From NCBI GenBank assembly GCA_944324135.1, contig CALUVE010000009.1, positions 1 through 64,000 of the forward strand: a stretch of 64,000 nucleotides of DNA, in the 5' to 3' direction. The DNA is from Candidatus Gastranaerophilales bacterium (GTDB lineage Bacteria > Cyanobacteriota > Vampirovibrionia > Gastranaerophilales > Gastranaerophilaceae). Made by a program: the position numbers and the translations under genes. Positions 26,111-34,169 of the stretch are shown in pieces; positions within the stretch are counted from its first letter, which is position 1; every line of letters begins with the position of its first letter. The notes under the pieces were generated by a model that was given only the letters and a program-made list of their open reading frames with translations, had not been told where the DNA came from and ran no database searches.

Positions 26111-26979
26111 ATCTGATACTTATTCCTTTCAAAACAGAAAATATTAATCAGTGAAAATACCATAACAATTCCCAGCAGAACAACTGCCATTGCAGAGGCA
26201 AAACCTAAATCAAGGTTTTCAAATGCTCTTTCGTAAATATAATAAACAATGGTTTTGCTGGCATTTAAAGGTCCGCCTTTAGTCATAACATAAATTTCAG
26301 CAAAAACTTTCATTGCAGAAATTGAACTGATTGTTGTGACAAGAGCAATAGTCGGCATTATGTGCGGAATTGTGACAGTAAGATGTTTTGTAATAAAATT
26401 TGCACCATCTATATCGCACGCCTCGTATAGTTCTTTCGGTACGCTCATCAGGGCAGCAAGGTAGATTATCATATAATAACCTATGCCTTTCCATATAGTT
26501 ACAAAGATTACCGAATACAATGCAAAATCAGGGTCTGTGAGCCAGCCTATGCTGTTTAATCCAAGACTTGCCACAAGGTAATTTAATATTCCCTGATCTG
26601 CATAAAGCCACTTGAATGCTATTGCGGCTACAACTATTGATACAATAACAGGCAGGTAAATTAATATTTTATACAAATTGGCAAATTTTATCTTTTGGTT
26701 AATCAATATTGCAAGTACAAGCGGAACTGTTGCAAGTACTGGTACGGCAACTACAAGGTATATAAAAGTATTCCACATAACCTTGTAAAATACGGGATTT
26801 TTAAATAATGCGATATAATTCTGTAAACCAACCATTTCAGGGGAGTATATGCTGTTTGAGTAGTCCTGAAAACTTAGCAAAATTGTTTGAAAGAACGGGA
26901 TGAAAAAGAATATTAATAAAACAATTCCCGCAGGCAGTAAAAACAAATATGGTGTTAGCTTCCCGTAATATTTAAACAT
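26107..26979 (-). CDS. ABC sugar transporter permease (MalF/UgpA family)
   Basis: 290 residues, six predicted transmembrane helices. The EAA loop reads YEACDIDGANFITKHLTVTI and is followed by P-x2-MPTIALV. It is the partner of the MalG-type permease downstream. The gene starts 16 bases after dnaE and is read in the same direction. A GATAAT box with TGG in front lies 6 bases before the ATG, so it may also be transcribed on its own without a leader; GGGAT at the same place could alternatively serve as a poor ribosome-binding site. Confidence 0.92.
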   Translation of the reverse strand: MFKYYGKLTPYLFLLPAGIVLLIFFFIPFFQTILLSFQDYSNSIYSPEMVGLQNYIALFKNPVFYKVMWNTFIYLVVAVPVLATVPLVLAILINQKIKFANLYKILIYLPVIVSIVVAAIAFKWLYADQGILNYLVASLGLNSIGWLTDPDFALYSVIFVTIWKGIGYYMIIYLAALMSVPKELYEACDIDGANFITKHLTVTIPHIMPTIALVTTISSISAMKVFAEIYVMTKGGPLNASKTIVYYIYERAFENLDLGFASAMAVVLLGIVMVFSLINIFCFERNKYQI

Positions 26980-26985
26980 AAATTA

Positions 26986-26994
26986 ATTATCCCA
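26986..26994 (-). promoter_or_regulatory. Extended -10 candidate (TGGGATAAT) for the permease pair
   Basis: GATAAT (five of six consensus) with TGG in front ends 6 bases before the ATG at 26979. It lies in the 16-base gap after dnaE. Confidence 0.35.
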
Positions 26995-26995
26995 T

Positions 26996-29900
26996 TTAAT
27001 TTATATTGCTGTCAAGAGATTTAACGGTGATTTCAAGTCTGTCCGCAAATTGTCTTTTTAATTTATTCACAAGGTCATTTGTTGAATTAACCCACAGAAT
27101 TGAAGAACACAGAATTTTGACAGGCCCTGTCGGGTCATCCATTTTTATCATAACAGGGTCAGAGCCTTTGGAAGAACAGAGCATTTCTTTTAATAGAACA
27201 AGTTCTTCATATTTGAATTCGTCCTTAAGCTCAATGGTGAAGATGTTAGAATTGTCTACAGTCTTTACATTTTCTACAATAATTCCGGGGGCTTCTTCTT
27301 CAGAACGTCTGTTCACTCTCCCTGATACAATTACACGTTGTTCAGTCTGGAGCATATCGCCAAACTCTGCAATTTTGCCGTTAAAGCAGATTGTATCAAT
27401 TTTGCCGGTGAGGTCTTCTATTGTAGAGAACCTTATGAATTTTGTCGGGTCTTTTTTGGTCGGAATTTGTTTCACAGCTGTTACCAGACCGCAGATTGTT
27501 ACGTATTTGTCATTAGGGGTTTCTGATATTTCTGAAATTTTATGTGTCATCAAAAACGGCAGCTTGTCTCTTATGGTTGAGAGCGGATGGCTGGTTACGT
27601 AAAAGCCCAGAAATTCTTTTTCAAACAACTGTATCTGCCGCTGATCGTATTCTTCATCGCTTCCTGCAAGCTGGAATTGAGAGCCTGCAAAATCTGCATT
27701 GTCCTGCAAGCCCGCAAACAGGCTGACCTGTCCCAGTTCTTTTTCTTTAGCTTCTTTTGCTGCGGTTGCTATTATATATTCCAGATTGTCAAGCAGTTGT
27801 TTGCGGCTTTTTTCTATATTAGAGAAAGCGCCTGCCTTGATTAATCCCTCAAGTACACGCTTGTTGCTGCATTTGATATCGAGACGAGTGCAGTAGTCAT
27901 AAATGGATTTATATTCACCGTGTTCTTCGCGTTCTTTTATTATGGCATCAATTACACCTTCTCCCACCTGTTTTATTGCGGATAGCCCGAAACGAATATC
28001 GTTTCCGTCAGGTGTGAATTCTGAATATGATTTGTTGATATCAGGCGCCATTACTTTGATGCCGTTTTTCTGAGCTTCTTCTATGTAAAGCTGTGTCTTT
28101 TCCTGATCGCCCGCAACACTTGATAACAGGCAGGCGAGATATTCAACTTTGTAGTGGCATTTGAGATATGCTGTCTGATATGCTACAAAAGCGTATGCCG
28201 CTGAGTGTGACCGGTTAAAACAGTAAGATGCAAATTTTTCTATCTGTTCAAACAGGGCTTCTGCGTCTTTTGCCGCCATCCCGTGACGACCTGCTCCCTC
28301 TACGAATTTACCCTTTTGCTGTGCCATTTCGTCGAGCTTTTTCTTACCCATCATACGGCGAACCATATCGGCTTGTCCGAGAGTATAATCAGCAAGCACC
28401 TGAAAAACCTGCATAATTTGTTCTTGATATACGATTGTTCCGTAGGTGTCTTTTAATACTGGTTCCAAACTCGGGTGAGCATATTTAATTTCCTGCCGCC
28501 CGTGTTTACGCTCAACAAAGTCTTTGACCATTCCGGATTCAAGAGGACCTGGGCGGAAGAGTGCAACAAGTGCGCCCAAGTCTTCAAATACGTCAGGCTG
28601 TAAATCTTTAACGAGTCGTTTCATCCCTGCAGATTCGAGCTGGAATACACCGTCAGTATCCCCTGCGATTAGCATATCATAGGTCGGCTTGTCATCAAGC
28701 GGAATTTTATTGATATCAAACTCTATACCTCGGCGTTTTTTTATGAGTTTCATTGTCTTGGTAATCATTGTAAGGTTACGCAGACCAAGAAAGTCCATTT
28801 TTAAAAGTCCGAGTTTTTCCAAATCCGCCATAGGGTATTCTGTAACGATGATACCATCTTTTGACGGTTGAACCGGCACAATTTCATTTAGAGGCTTGTG
28901 CGCGATGATTACGCCAGCAGCGTGTGTTCCGGTATTATTTTTGATTCCCTCAATGGCTTTTGCCATATCAACGAGTTTTTTGACTTCAGGATCTTCATCA
29001 TAAAGTTTTTTAAGCTCCATTCCCTCTTGCAGCGCATCATCAATATGCGTTTTAGGCTCATTCGGTATGAGTGACGCCAGCTGATTGCTTTTTGCATACG
29101 GAATATCAAAAACACGTGCTACCCCTTTCATTGCTGCTTTAGCTGCGTATGTTCCGAAAGTTATAATCTGGCAGACTTTATCTTCTCCGTATTTTTTAGC
29201 TACGTAATCTATAACTTCTCCGCGGCGTTCAATGCAAAAGTCAATATCGACATCAGGCATGCTGTATCGTTCAGGGTTTAGAAATCTTTCAAACAATAGA
29301 TTGTGCTTAATCGGGTCAAGTTCTGTTATGCCCAGCGCATACGCAACAACAGAGCCGGCTGCAGAACCTCTGCCGGGACCGACCGGAATGTCGTGTGTTT
29401 TGGCAAAGTGTACAAAGTCCCAGGTAATCAAAAAGTATGCGGAAAATCCCATCTGCTCAATGATGCCGAGTTCGTATTTAACACGGTCTTCAATCTCCTG
29501 TGGCACATCTCCGTATCTTTCTTTAAGTCCCTGATGAACAACGTAATTCAGGTAAGTTTCAGCGGTGTGTCCTGCAGGAACTTCATAGTGCGGCAAGGGT
29601 GATTTGCCCATTTCAAGTATAAGATGACATTTTTCTGCAACTTCGACTGTGTTTTTAATACATTCGTCAAACATTGCGCTGTCCATCCACTTGAATGAAT
29701 CTCTGAGTTCTAATGGAGTCTTTACGTAAAACTCATTGTTTGGAAAATGAAATCTGTTTGTATCGCTTTTGAGTGCGTTTGTCTGCAGGCAAAGAAGTGT
29801 ATCGTGCCAATCTGCATCTTCTCGTTTTAAATAGTGCGAGTCATTTGTGATGACCATTTTTATTCCGAGTTCCTGCGCAATTTTTATTAAGTCAGGATTT

Positions 29901-30454
29901 GTCCGCTTTTGTTCATCAAGCCCGTGGTCTTGTAGTTCAATATAGTAGTCATCGCCGAACAAATCTTGATATTTTTTTGCAGTGGCTTTTGCGGCTTCGT
30001 AATCATTTTTTAAAAGATTTTGGAGAACTTCCCCACCGAGGCAGGCGGAACAGCAGATTAAGCCTTGTGAGTATTTTTGCAGCAGGTCAAAATTTATACG
30101 CGGCTTGTAATACATACCCTCGCAGTGCGCTATTGAAACAAGTTTTACAAGGTTCATATAGCCGTCTTTGTCTTTTGCAAGAAGTACAAGGTGATAAAGC
30201 GGGTTGTCGTGAGGATTTTTCTCGTGGATGTCCCCGTCGTGGAGATAAAATTCGCAGCCGATGATTGATTTAATCCCTGTTTCTTTCGCTGTCCTGTAAA
30301 ATTCAATAGCAGAGTACATAACACCGTGGTCAGTAATTGCTACTGCCGGCATGTTGTTTTCTTTTGCAAATTCACATAGTTGTTTTACCTTAATCGCCCC
30401 GTCCAGCAAAGAATATTCACTGTGTAAGTGTAAAGGTACGTATTGTGTACTCAT
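26996..30454 (-). CDS. dnaE: DNA polymerase III subunit alpha
   Basis: The replicative polymerase of the chromosome. At 1152 residues it has the normal length. It begins with a PHP domain (HLHSEYSLLDGAIK and later AITDHGVMY), then the class C polymerase palm with the catalytic PDVDIDF triplet near residue 400 and GPGRGSAAGS, followed by fingers, a helix-hairpin-helix part and an OB fold (CGLVTAVKQIPTKKDPTKF). It is the DnaE1 type, since it has a long C-terminal region. A second alpha subunit (PolC) is not seen here. The start has no ribosome-binding site and a -10 box 6 bases upstream, so the mRNA may be leaderless. Confidence 0.97.
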   Translation of the reverse strand: MSTQYVPLHLHSEYSLLDGAIKVKQLCEFAKENNMPAVAITDHGVMYSAIEFYRTAKETGIKSIIGCEFYLHDGDIHEKNPHDNPLYHLVLLAKDKDGYMNLVKLVSIAHCEGMYYKPRINFDLLQKYSQGLICCSACLGGEVLQNLLKNDYEAAKATAKKYQDLFGDDYYIELQDHGLDEQKRTNPDLIKIAQELGIKMVITNDSHYLKREDADWHDTLLCLQTNALKSDTNRFHFPNNEFYVKTPLELRDSFKWMDSAMFDECIKNTVEVAEKCHLILEMGKSPLPHYEVPAGHTAETYLNYVVHQGLKERYGDVPQEIEDRVKYELGIIEQMGFSAYFLITWDFVHFAKTHDIPVGPGRGSAAGSVVAYALGITELDPIKHNLLFERFLNPERYSMPDVDIDFCIERRGEVIDYVAKKYGEDKVCQIITFGTYAAKAAMKGVARVFDIPYAKSNQLASLIPNEPKTHIDDALQEGMELKKLYDEDPEVKKLVDMAKAIEGIKNNTGTHAAGVIIAHKPLNEIVPVQPSKDGIIVTEYPMADLEKLGLLKMDFLGLRNLTMITKTMKLIKKRRGIEFDINKIPLDDKPTYDMLIAGDTDGVFQLESAGMKRLVKDLQPDVFEDLGALVALFRPGPLESGMVKDFVERKHGRQEIKYAHPSLEPVLKDTYGTIVYQEQIMQVFQVLADYTLGQADMVRRMMGKKKLDEMAQQKGKFVEGAGRHGMAAKDAEALFEQIEKFASYCFNRSHSAAYAFVAYQTAYLKCHYKVEYLACLLSSVAGDQEKTQLYIEEAQKNGIKVMAPDINKSYSEFTPDGNDIRFGLSAIKQVGEGVIDAIIKEREEHGEYKSIYDYCTRLDIKCSNKRVLEGLIKAGAFSNIEKSRKQLLDNLEYIIATAAKEAKEKELGQVSLFAGLQDNADFAGSQFQLAGSDEEYDQRQIQLFEKEFLGFYVTSHPLSTIRDKLPFLMTHKISEISETPNDKYVTICGLVTAVKQIPTKKDPTKFIRFSTIEDLTGKIDTICFNGKIAEFGDMLQTEQRVIVSGRVNRRSEEEAPGIIVENVKTVDNSNIFTIELKDEFKYEELVLLKEMLCSSKGSDPVMIKMDDPTGPVKILCSSILWVNSTNDLVNKLKRQFADRLEITVKSLDSNIN

Positions 30455-30460
30455 AAACTC

Positions 30461-30469
30461 ATGGTATCA
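30461..30469 (-). promoter_or_regulatory. Extended -10 candidate (TGATACCAT) for dnaE
   Basis: The box ends 6 bases before the dnaE ATG, and no Shine-Dalgarno is present. It has the same geometry as the other proposed leaderless starts. Confidence 0.4.
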
Positions 30470-30513
30470 CATACAATTTCAAAAAACTTTTAATGTAAAC
30501 GAAAATTAATTTA

Positions 30514-31077
30514 TTAATTGGTTTCTCGGAGGATACTGAACTTGCAGCCGCAGTAATGCTGTCTGTACAAGTTTAGTTCTTTGGAAATTCTGTTTGTTTT
30601 TAAAAATCCGTCTTTTTTCTTGAAGTCAATTCCCAGATATTCAACAGGGGTATTTTCACAAAGTTTTACTCCTGTTGCTGTAATTTTATTAAAGTTTTTG
30701 TGCGGACTTATTACCAGAGATGTTGTTATTGTATCTATTCCTAGTTCCTTGGCTTTTTTAATAGTTTTTTTAAGCCTTAATTCAAAACATTTATCGCAGC
30801 GTTTCCCACGTTCGGGTTCATTTTCAAACCCTTTGGCGATTGTGTAGAATTCTTCTGGTGTGTATTCTTCTTCAATAAGTTCAACACCAAAATGGCTGCA
30901 TAGAGTCCTTTCAGCTTCTAATCTTTTTTGATATTCAGCCTCGGGATAAATATTCGGGTTGTAAAAATAAACTACCGGTTCATATCCGGCTTCCCGTAAG
31001 TTTTCTATCGGATAGCCGGAGCAAATCGCACAGCACGCGTGCAGAAGTATTTTTTTGTTATTTTCTTTTTGCTCCAT
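30514..31077 (-). CDS. queH: Epoxyqueuosine reductase QueH
   Basis: Reduces epoxyqueuosine to queuosine at the wobble base of tRNAs with GUN anticodons; it is the non-cobalamin alternative to QueG and was formerly DUF208. 187 residues. Cysteine motifs HACCAICSG near the N-terminus, RCDKCFELRLKK in the middle and YCGCKFS at the end match the Fe-S and metal sites of the family. The ATG lies within the last codons of the VKOR gene (20-base overlap), so translation is coupled. A GGAG-like stretch overlaps the ATG. Confidence 0.92.
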   Translation of the reverse strand: MEQKENNKKILLHACCAICSGYPIENLREAGYEPVVYFYNPNIYPEAEYQKRLEAERTLCSHFGVELIEEEYTPEEFYTIAKGFENEPERGKRCDKCFELRLKKTIKKAKELGIDTITTSLVISPHKNFNKITATGVKLCENTPVEYLGIDFKKKDGFLKTNRISKELNLYRQHYCGCKFSILRETN

Positions 31078-32260
31078 GTTTAATCAGTATTTCTTTTAAA
31101 TCATCGTATGATTTTAGCCCGACAACAACCTCATCTTCTATTTTCATAGAAGGTGTTGCATCTATTTTTTGAGCGTAAGCGCTATCAATACTAGCTTTTA
31201 TGTCTGCATCCGTTTTTGAGCTTTCGGCAGTTTTCTTGAGTGTTTCAAAATCAAGTCCGAGTTCATCAGATATAGCTTTGAATTCTTCTTCATTTTGAGG
31301 CTTTCTTTCAAATAAGATAGAGTTCATATCCCAGAATTTGCCCTGCTCTGAGGCTGCTGCCGCATATTTTGCCATTGTACAGGAGCCGTTATGGAACGGA
31401 CGCAGCAGATGTTTGTTGCATTCCATATCAAGCGGAAGATCGTGGTGGATAATTTCTATCCCTTTCAGCTCTTTTGCAAGTTTGTGTATCATTATATTGT
31501 AGCCGGAGCATATAGGACACATATAGTCTGTATAAATGTGTACTTTTATCGGCGCATCTTTTTCCCCAAGAATGTTTCCTGATACTGCATATTTATTATG
31601 TTTTGTTGCAAAAAATTCTTTGAATTGTTTTTGTCGTTTTACCTGTGGTGCAAAAGTATAAGTTGTGCCTGACCAATACAAGAACCCGCCCGCTAAAAGC
31701 ATTACGCAAATAAATGCAATCAGATATGCCTTATTTTTTACGGCATCAAAGAAATCTCTCACGCAGGTCTTGAATGCTCCGACCCAGCCGCCGTTTTTGA
31801 AGTCTGTCGCGGTTAAACTTATTAGTAAATTCAAAATATATGTAAATGCGCACAGCACACAGATTTTCTTTATCTCAAACAAACTTACAAACAGCAGGCT
31901 GATAGAGATAAGAAATGCAATCAACCCGAGCATGGATATGTAGCTCAATGGATTTTTGAAAACTTCAAGAAATTTAAGTAGTTTGAAGTCTTTGAGTTTT
32001 GGTGAAAGCAGCATTAAGAAAATGAATGAGTACAGAAATAATCCCCAGTAAGCAAGCGGAACCCCGAAAAACTGAGATTCTGTGGTTTTTGCTACTCCGT
32101 CACAGTCAATAAAATCATTCACCGAACAAAAACTTGCAAGTGCATAAGGGTTAAAATTGGCATTGTAGTATATTATTGCAAGTTTGATTGTTGTCACAAA
32201 TGCGATTAGTGTAAGTATTGCAATCGTAATTTTTCTTGCTGTCTCTTTTGAAATGTTCAT
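31058..32260 (-). CDS. VKOR-DsbA fusion: disulfide bond oxidoreductase
   Basis: 400 residues. The first 190 residues form a vitamin K epoxide reductase domain with about five helices, the paired loop cysteines in CSVNDFIDCDGVA, a conserved GVPLAYWGL, and the active CVLC in KKICVLCAF. After a fifth or sixth helix (AFICVMLLAGGFLYW), the periplasmic part is a DsbA-like thioredoxin domain with CPIC in TDYMCPICSGYN and a cis-Pro loop in DATPSMKIE. It oxidises cysteines in exported proteins and hands electrons to quinone in one polypeptide. Such fusions are typical of cyanobacteria and some anaerobes. GGGAA precedes the ATG. Confidence 0.93.
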   Translation of the reverse strand: MNISKETARKITIAILTLIAFVTTIKLAIIYYNANFNPYALASFCSVNDFIDCDGVAKTTESQFFGVPLAYWGLFLYSFIFLMLLSPKLKDFKLLKFLEVFKNPLSYISMLGLIAFLISISLLFVSLFEIKKICVLCAFTYILNLLISLTATDFKNGGWVGAFKTCVRDFFDAVKNKAYLIAFICVMLLAGGFLYWSGTTYTFAPQVKRQKQFKEFFATKHNKYAVSGNILGEKDAPIKVHIYTDYMCPICSGYNIMIHKLAKELKGIEIIHHDLPLDMECNKHLLRPFHNGSCTMAKYAAAASEQGKFWDMNSILFERKPQNEEEFKAISDELGLDFETLKKTAESSKTDADIKASIDSAYAQKIDATPSMKIEDEVVVGLKSYDDLKEILIKHGAKRK

Positions 32261-32426
32261 AATTCCCGTAATTCCATATCTCTAAATACTATCCGATATA
32301 ATTATTTTACAATTTTGTGTTTTATAAATCAATAGCAGAAAGTAGGTAAAATTTTTCAAAAATTTATTGCAAAGTTTAATATAATGTTTTAAAATATTAT
32401 TTGCTAGATATTGTTGAGAGACAGTT

Positions 32427-33149
32427 GTGAAAAGGAATTTGTTAGAAATATTTTCGGATAAAATATTGTCCTTGCCTTTGTGGTTGAGGCAGGTTGTATA
32501 TTCCTCTCTTTCTGAAGATTTATCTCTGATATCATCTTTGTCTGATAAAACTGATGTTTATGCTCTTTATTCTCCTGTTTTGACTTATGAGGGAAGAGTT
32601 GAACTATCAGACAAAAAATGCGGTTGGGATAGCAATATATATAATTTTTTGCATTACTGTGAAGATAATTTTTCTCTTGCCGGAATTGCTCTGAATTCCT
32701 ATTTTTCTATGGAAGAAGTTTGTAAATTTTTTATATTTTGTCTGGAACAGGGGTATGTTGAGATGCCTGTTTCCCGTAAAATTTATGCGATTCTTTCTTT
32801 TCTGTCAGGAAAAATCAGGCTGGGGGAATATTTTGTAGAATGCGGTTTAATTAATCAGGAGCAATTGGATAGGGTGCTTTCTGTAATGAAAGATTCTAAT
32901 ATGCCCTCCGGTGCTGCTCTCCTGCAGCAAAAATATGTTTCAGAAAATGATTTAAAGTATATTCTGGCATTGAAAACTGAAGCGCAGACACGTTTTGTGC
33001 TTGATTGTTCTCAGATTCCTAATATTATCTCTGCAGTTTCTTATTCCAGAGAAGAAAAGGATGAATTGAGCCGTCTGCGTGATGAAAATAAGAAGTTGAA
33101 GTTAAAATTAGAAAGGCTTTTAAGTTTGGTGAAAAATTATGAAGAATAA
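32427..33149 (+). CDS. Hypothetical protein, possible MshEN-like domain plus C-terminal coiled coil
   Basis: 240 residues, starting with GTG (MKRNLLEIFSDKILSLPLW). Residues about 130-185 (IRLGEYFVECGLINQEQLD and PSGAALLQQKYVSENDLKYI) resemble the N-terminal domain of type II secretion/pilus ATPases (MshEN, a cyclic-di-GMP binder in some), but the ATPase itself is absent. The last 40 residues form a coiled coil (LSRLRDENKKLKLKLERLL). It may be a regulator that binds a partner through this coil. No good Shine-Dalgarno is visible; GAGAG lies at a fair distance. The gene overlaps the asparaginase by 11 bases. Confidence 0.65.
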   Translation: MKRNLLEIFSDKILSLPLWLRQVVYSSLSEDLSLISSLSDKTDVYALYSPVLTYEGRVELSDKKCGWDSNIYNFLHYCEDNFSLAGIALNSYFSMEEVCKFFIFCLEQGYVEMPVSRKIYAILSFLSGKIRLGEYFVECGLINQEQLDRVLSVMKDSNMPSGAALLQQKYVSENDLKYILALKTEAQTRFVLDCSQIPNIISAVSYSREEKDELSRLRDENKKLKLKLERLLSLVKNYEE

Positions 33150-34089
33150 TGATCCTCAATTATTAGTTGAATATTTAAGAGATGGGCTTGCGGAAGAAGA
33201 ACATTTCGGGTTTGTTGTCCTTGCTAATAAAGACAGAGCATTTGATTTTACAGGTGACGACAAAAAATATCCGTTCTTTCTCCGTTCTTGCGGAAAACCT
33301 TTGCAAGCTGCGCTCCTCATTGATTACGGCATGGATATCAGATACAATATGTCAGAAGAAGAAATTGCTCTTTGCTGTGGTTCTCATGCCGGTGAAGAGG
33401 TTCATGTAAAACTTGCCAAAAGCCTGCTTGAAAAAATCGGACTTGATGAAAGCTATTTGAGATGCGGACTTTTAAAACCGCTGTCAAAGACTGAGCAGAT
33501 GAAACTTGTCATGGAAAATAAAACAGAATCTGTTTTGCAGAACAACTGTTCCGGTAAACATATTATGATGCTTGGTTTGTGTAAGATGAATGATTGGGAT
33601 TTAGATACGTACGATAAGCCCGACCATCCTTTGCAAATTGCTATCAAGAAAAAAATTACAGAATTGTGTCAGCTTAAAAAAGAATATCCGATGACAAAAG
33701 ACGGCTGCGGGGTTCCTATTATGTCAATGCCTCTTGAAAATATGCTGCAGGGATATTTGAATTTGTTCTGCAATCCTCGTTATGAAAAGATTAAGAATGC
33801 GTTTCTTAATCATCCTTATATAATAGGCGGGGAAGACAGAACCGATACAAAAATTATTGATTTAACAGACGGTATTGTCGCAAAAGTCGGCGCAGGCGGA
33901 CTTTGTATCGTGGTTAATACAAAAGAAGAACAGGCTTTTGTTGTTAAAATATCAGATTGTAATATGAAAGCCAGAGAGCTTGTCGCTTTGCAGTCTATAA
34001 ATAATCTTCACTGGGGGCAGATTGAAATCCCGAAATTTATCAAAACATCCCACGGTGATGTTGTAGGCGAAATCAAAATTTACGCTTAA
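33139..34089 (+). CDS. L-asparaginase II-type protein (Asparaginase_II family)
   Basis: 316 residues. Hydrolyses asparagine to aspartate and ammonia in the cytosol; this family is unrelated to the classical AnsA/AnsB fold and is known from Rhizobium and many actinobacteria. Motifs seen are FLRSCGKPLQAALLID, ALCCGSHAGEEVH, NNCSGKHIMMLGLC, KDGCGVPIMSMPL and KVGAGGLCIVV. The SCGKP and CSGKH stretches are the family's active-site signatures. It overlaps the preceding gene by 11 bases, so they form an operon that ends at a clear terminator. Confidence 0.9.
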   Translation: MKNNDPQLLVEYLRDGLAEEEHFGFVVLANKDRAFDFTGDDKKYPFFLRSCGKPLQAALLIDYGMDIRYNMSEEEIALCCGSHAGEEVHVKLAKSLLEKIGLDESYLRCGLLKPLSKTEQMKLVMENKTESVLQNNCSGKHIMMLGLCKMNDWDLDTYDKPDHPLQIAIKKKITELCQLKKEYPMTKDGCGVPIMSMPLENMLQGYLNLFCNPRYEKIKNAFLNHPYIIGGEDRTDTKIIDLTDGIVAKVGAGGLCIVVNTKEEQAFVVKISDCNMKARELVALQSINNLHWGQIEIPKFIKTSHGDVVGEIKIYA

Positions 34090-34110
34090 TTAGATTTGTT
34101 AATTGTAAAT

Positions 34111-34146
34111 AAAAACTATCAGGTAATTTCCCTGATAGTTTTTTAT
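34111..34146. terminator. Intrinsic terminator between convergent genes
   Basis: AAACTATCAGG and CCTGATAGTTT form an 11-bp stem with a 7-base loop, followed by T6 on the plus strand and T5 on the minus strand. It serves the asparaginase operon and the convergent gene at 34170. Confidence 0.9.
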
Positions 34147-34169
34147 TTATATATAGTATTGAGAAAACG

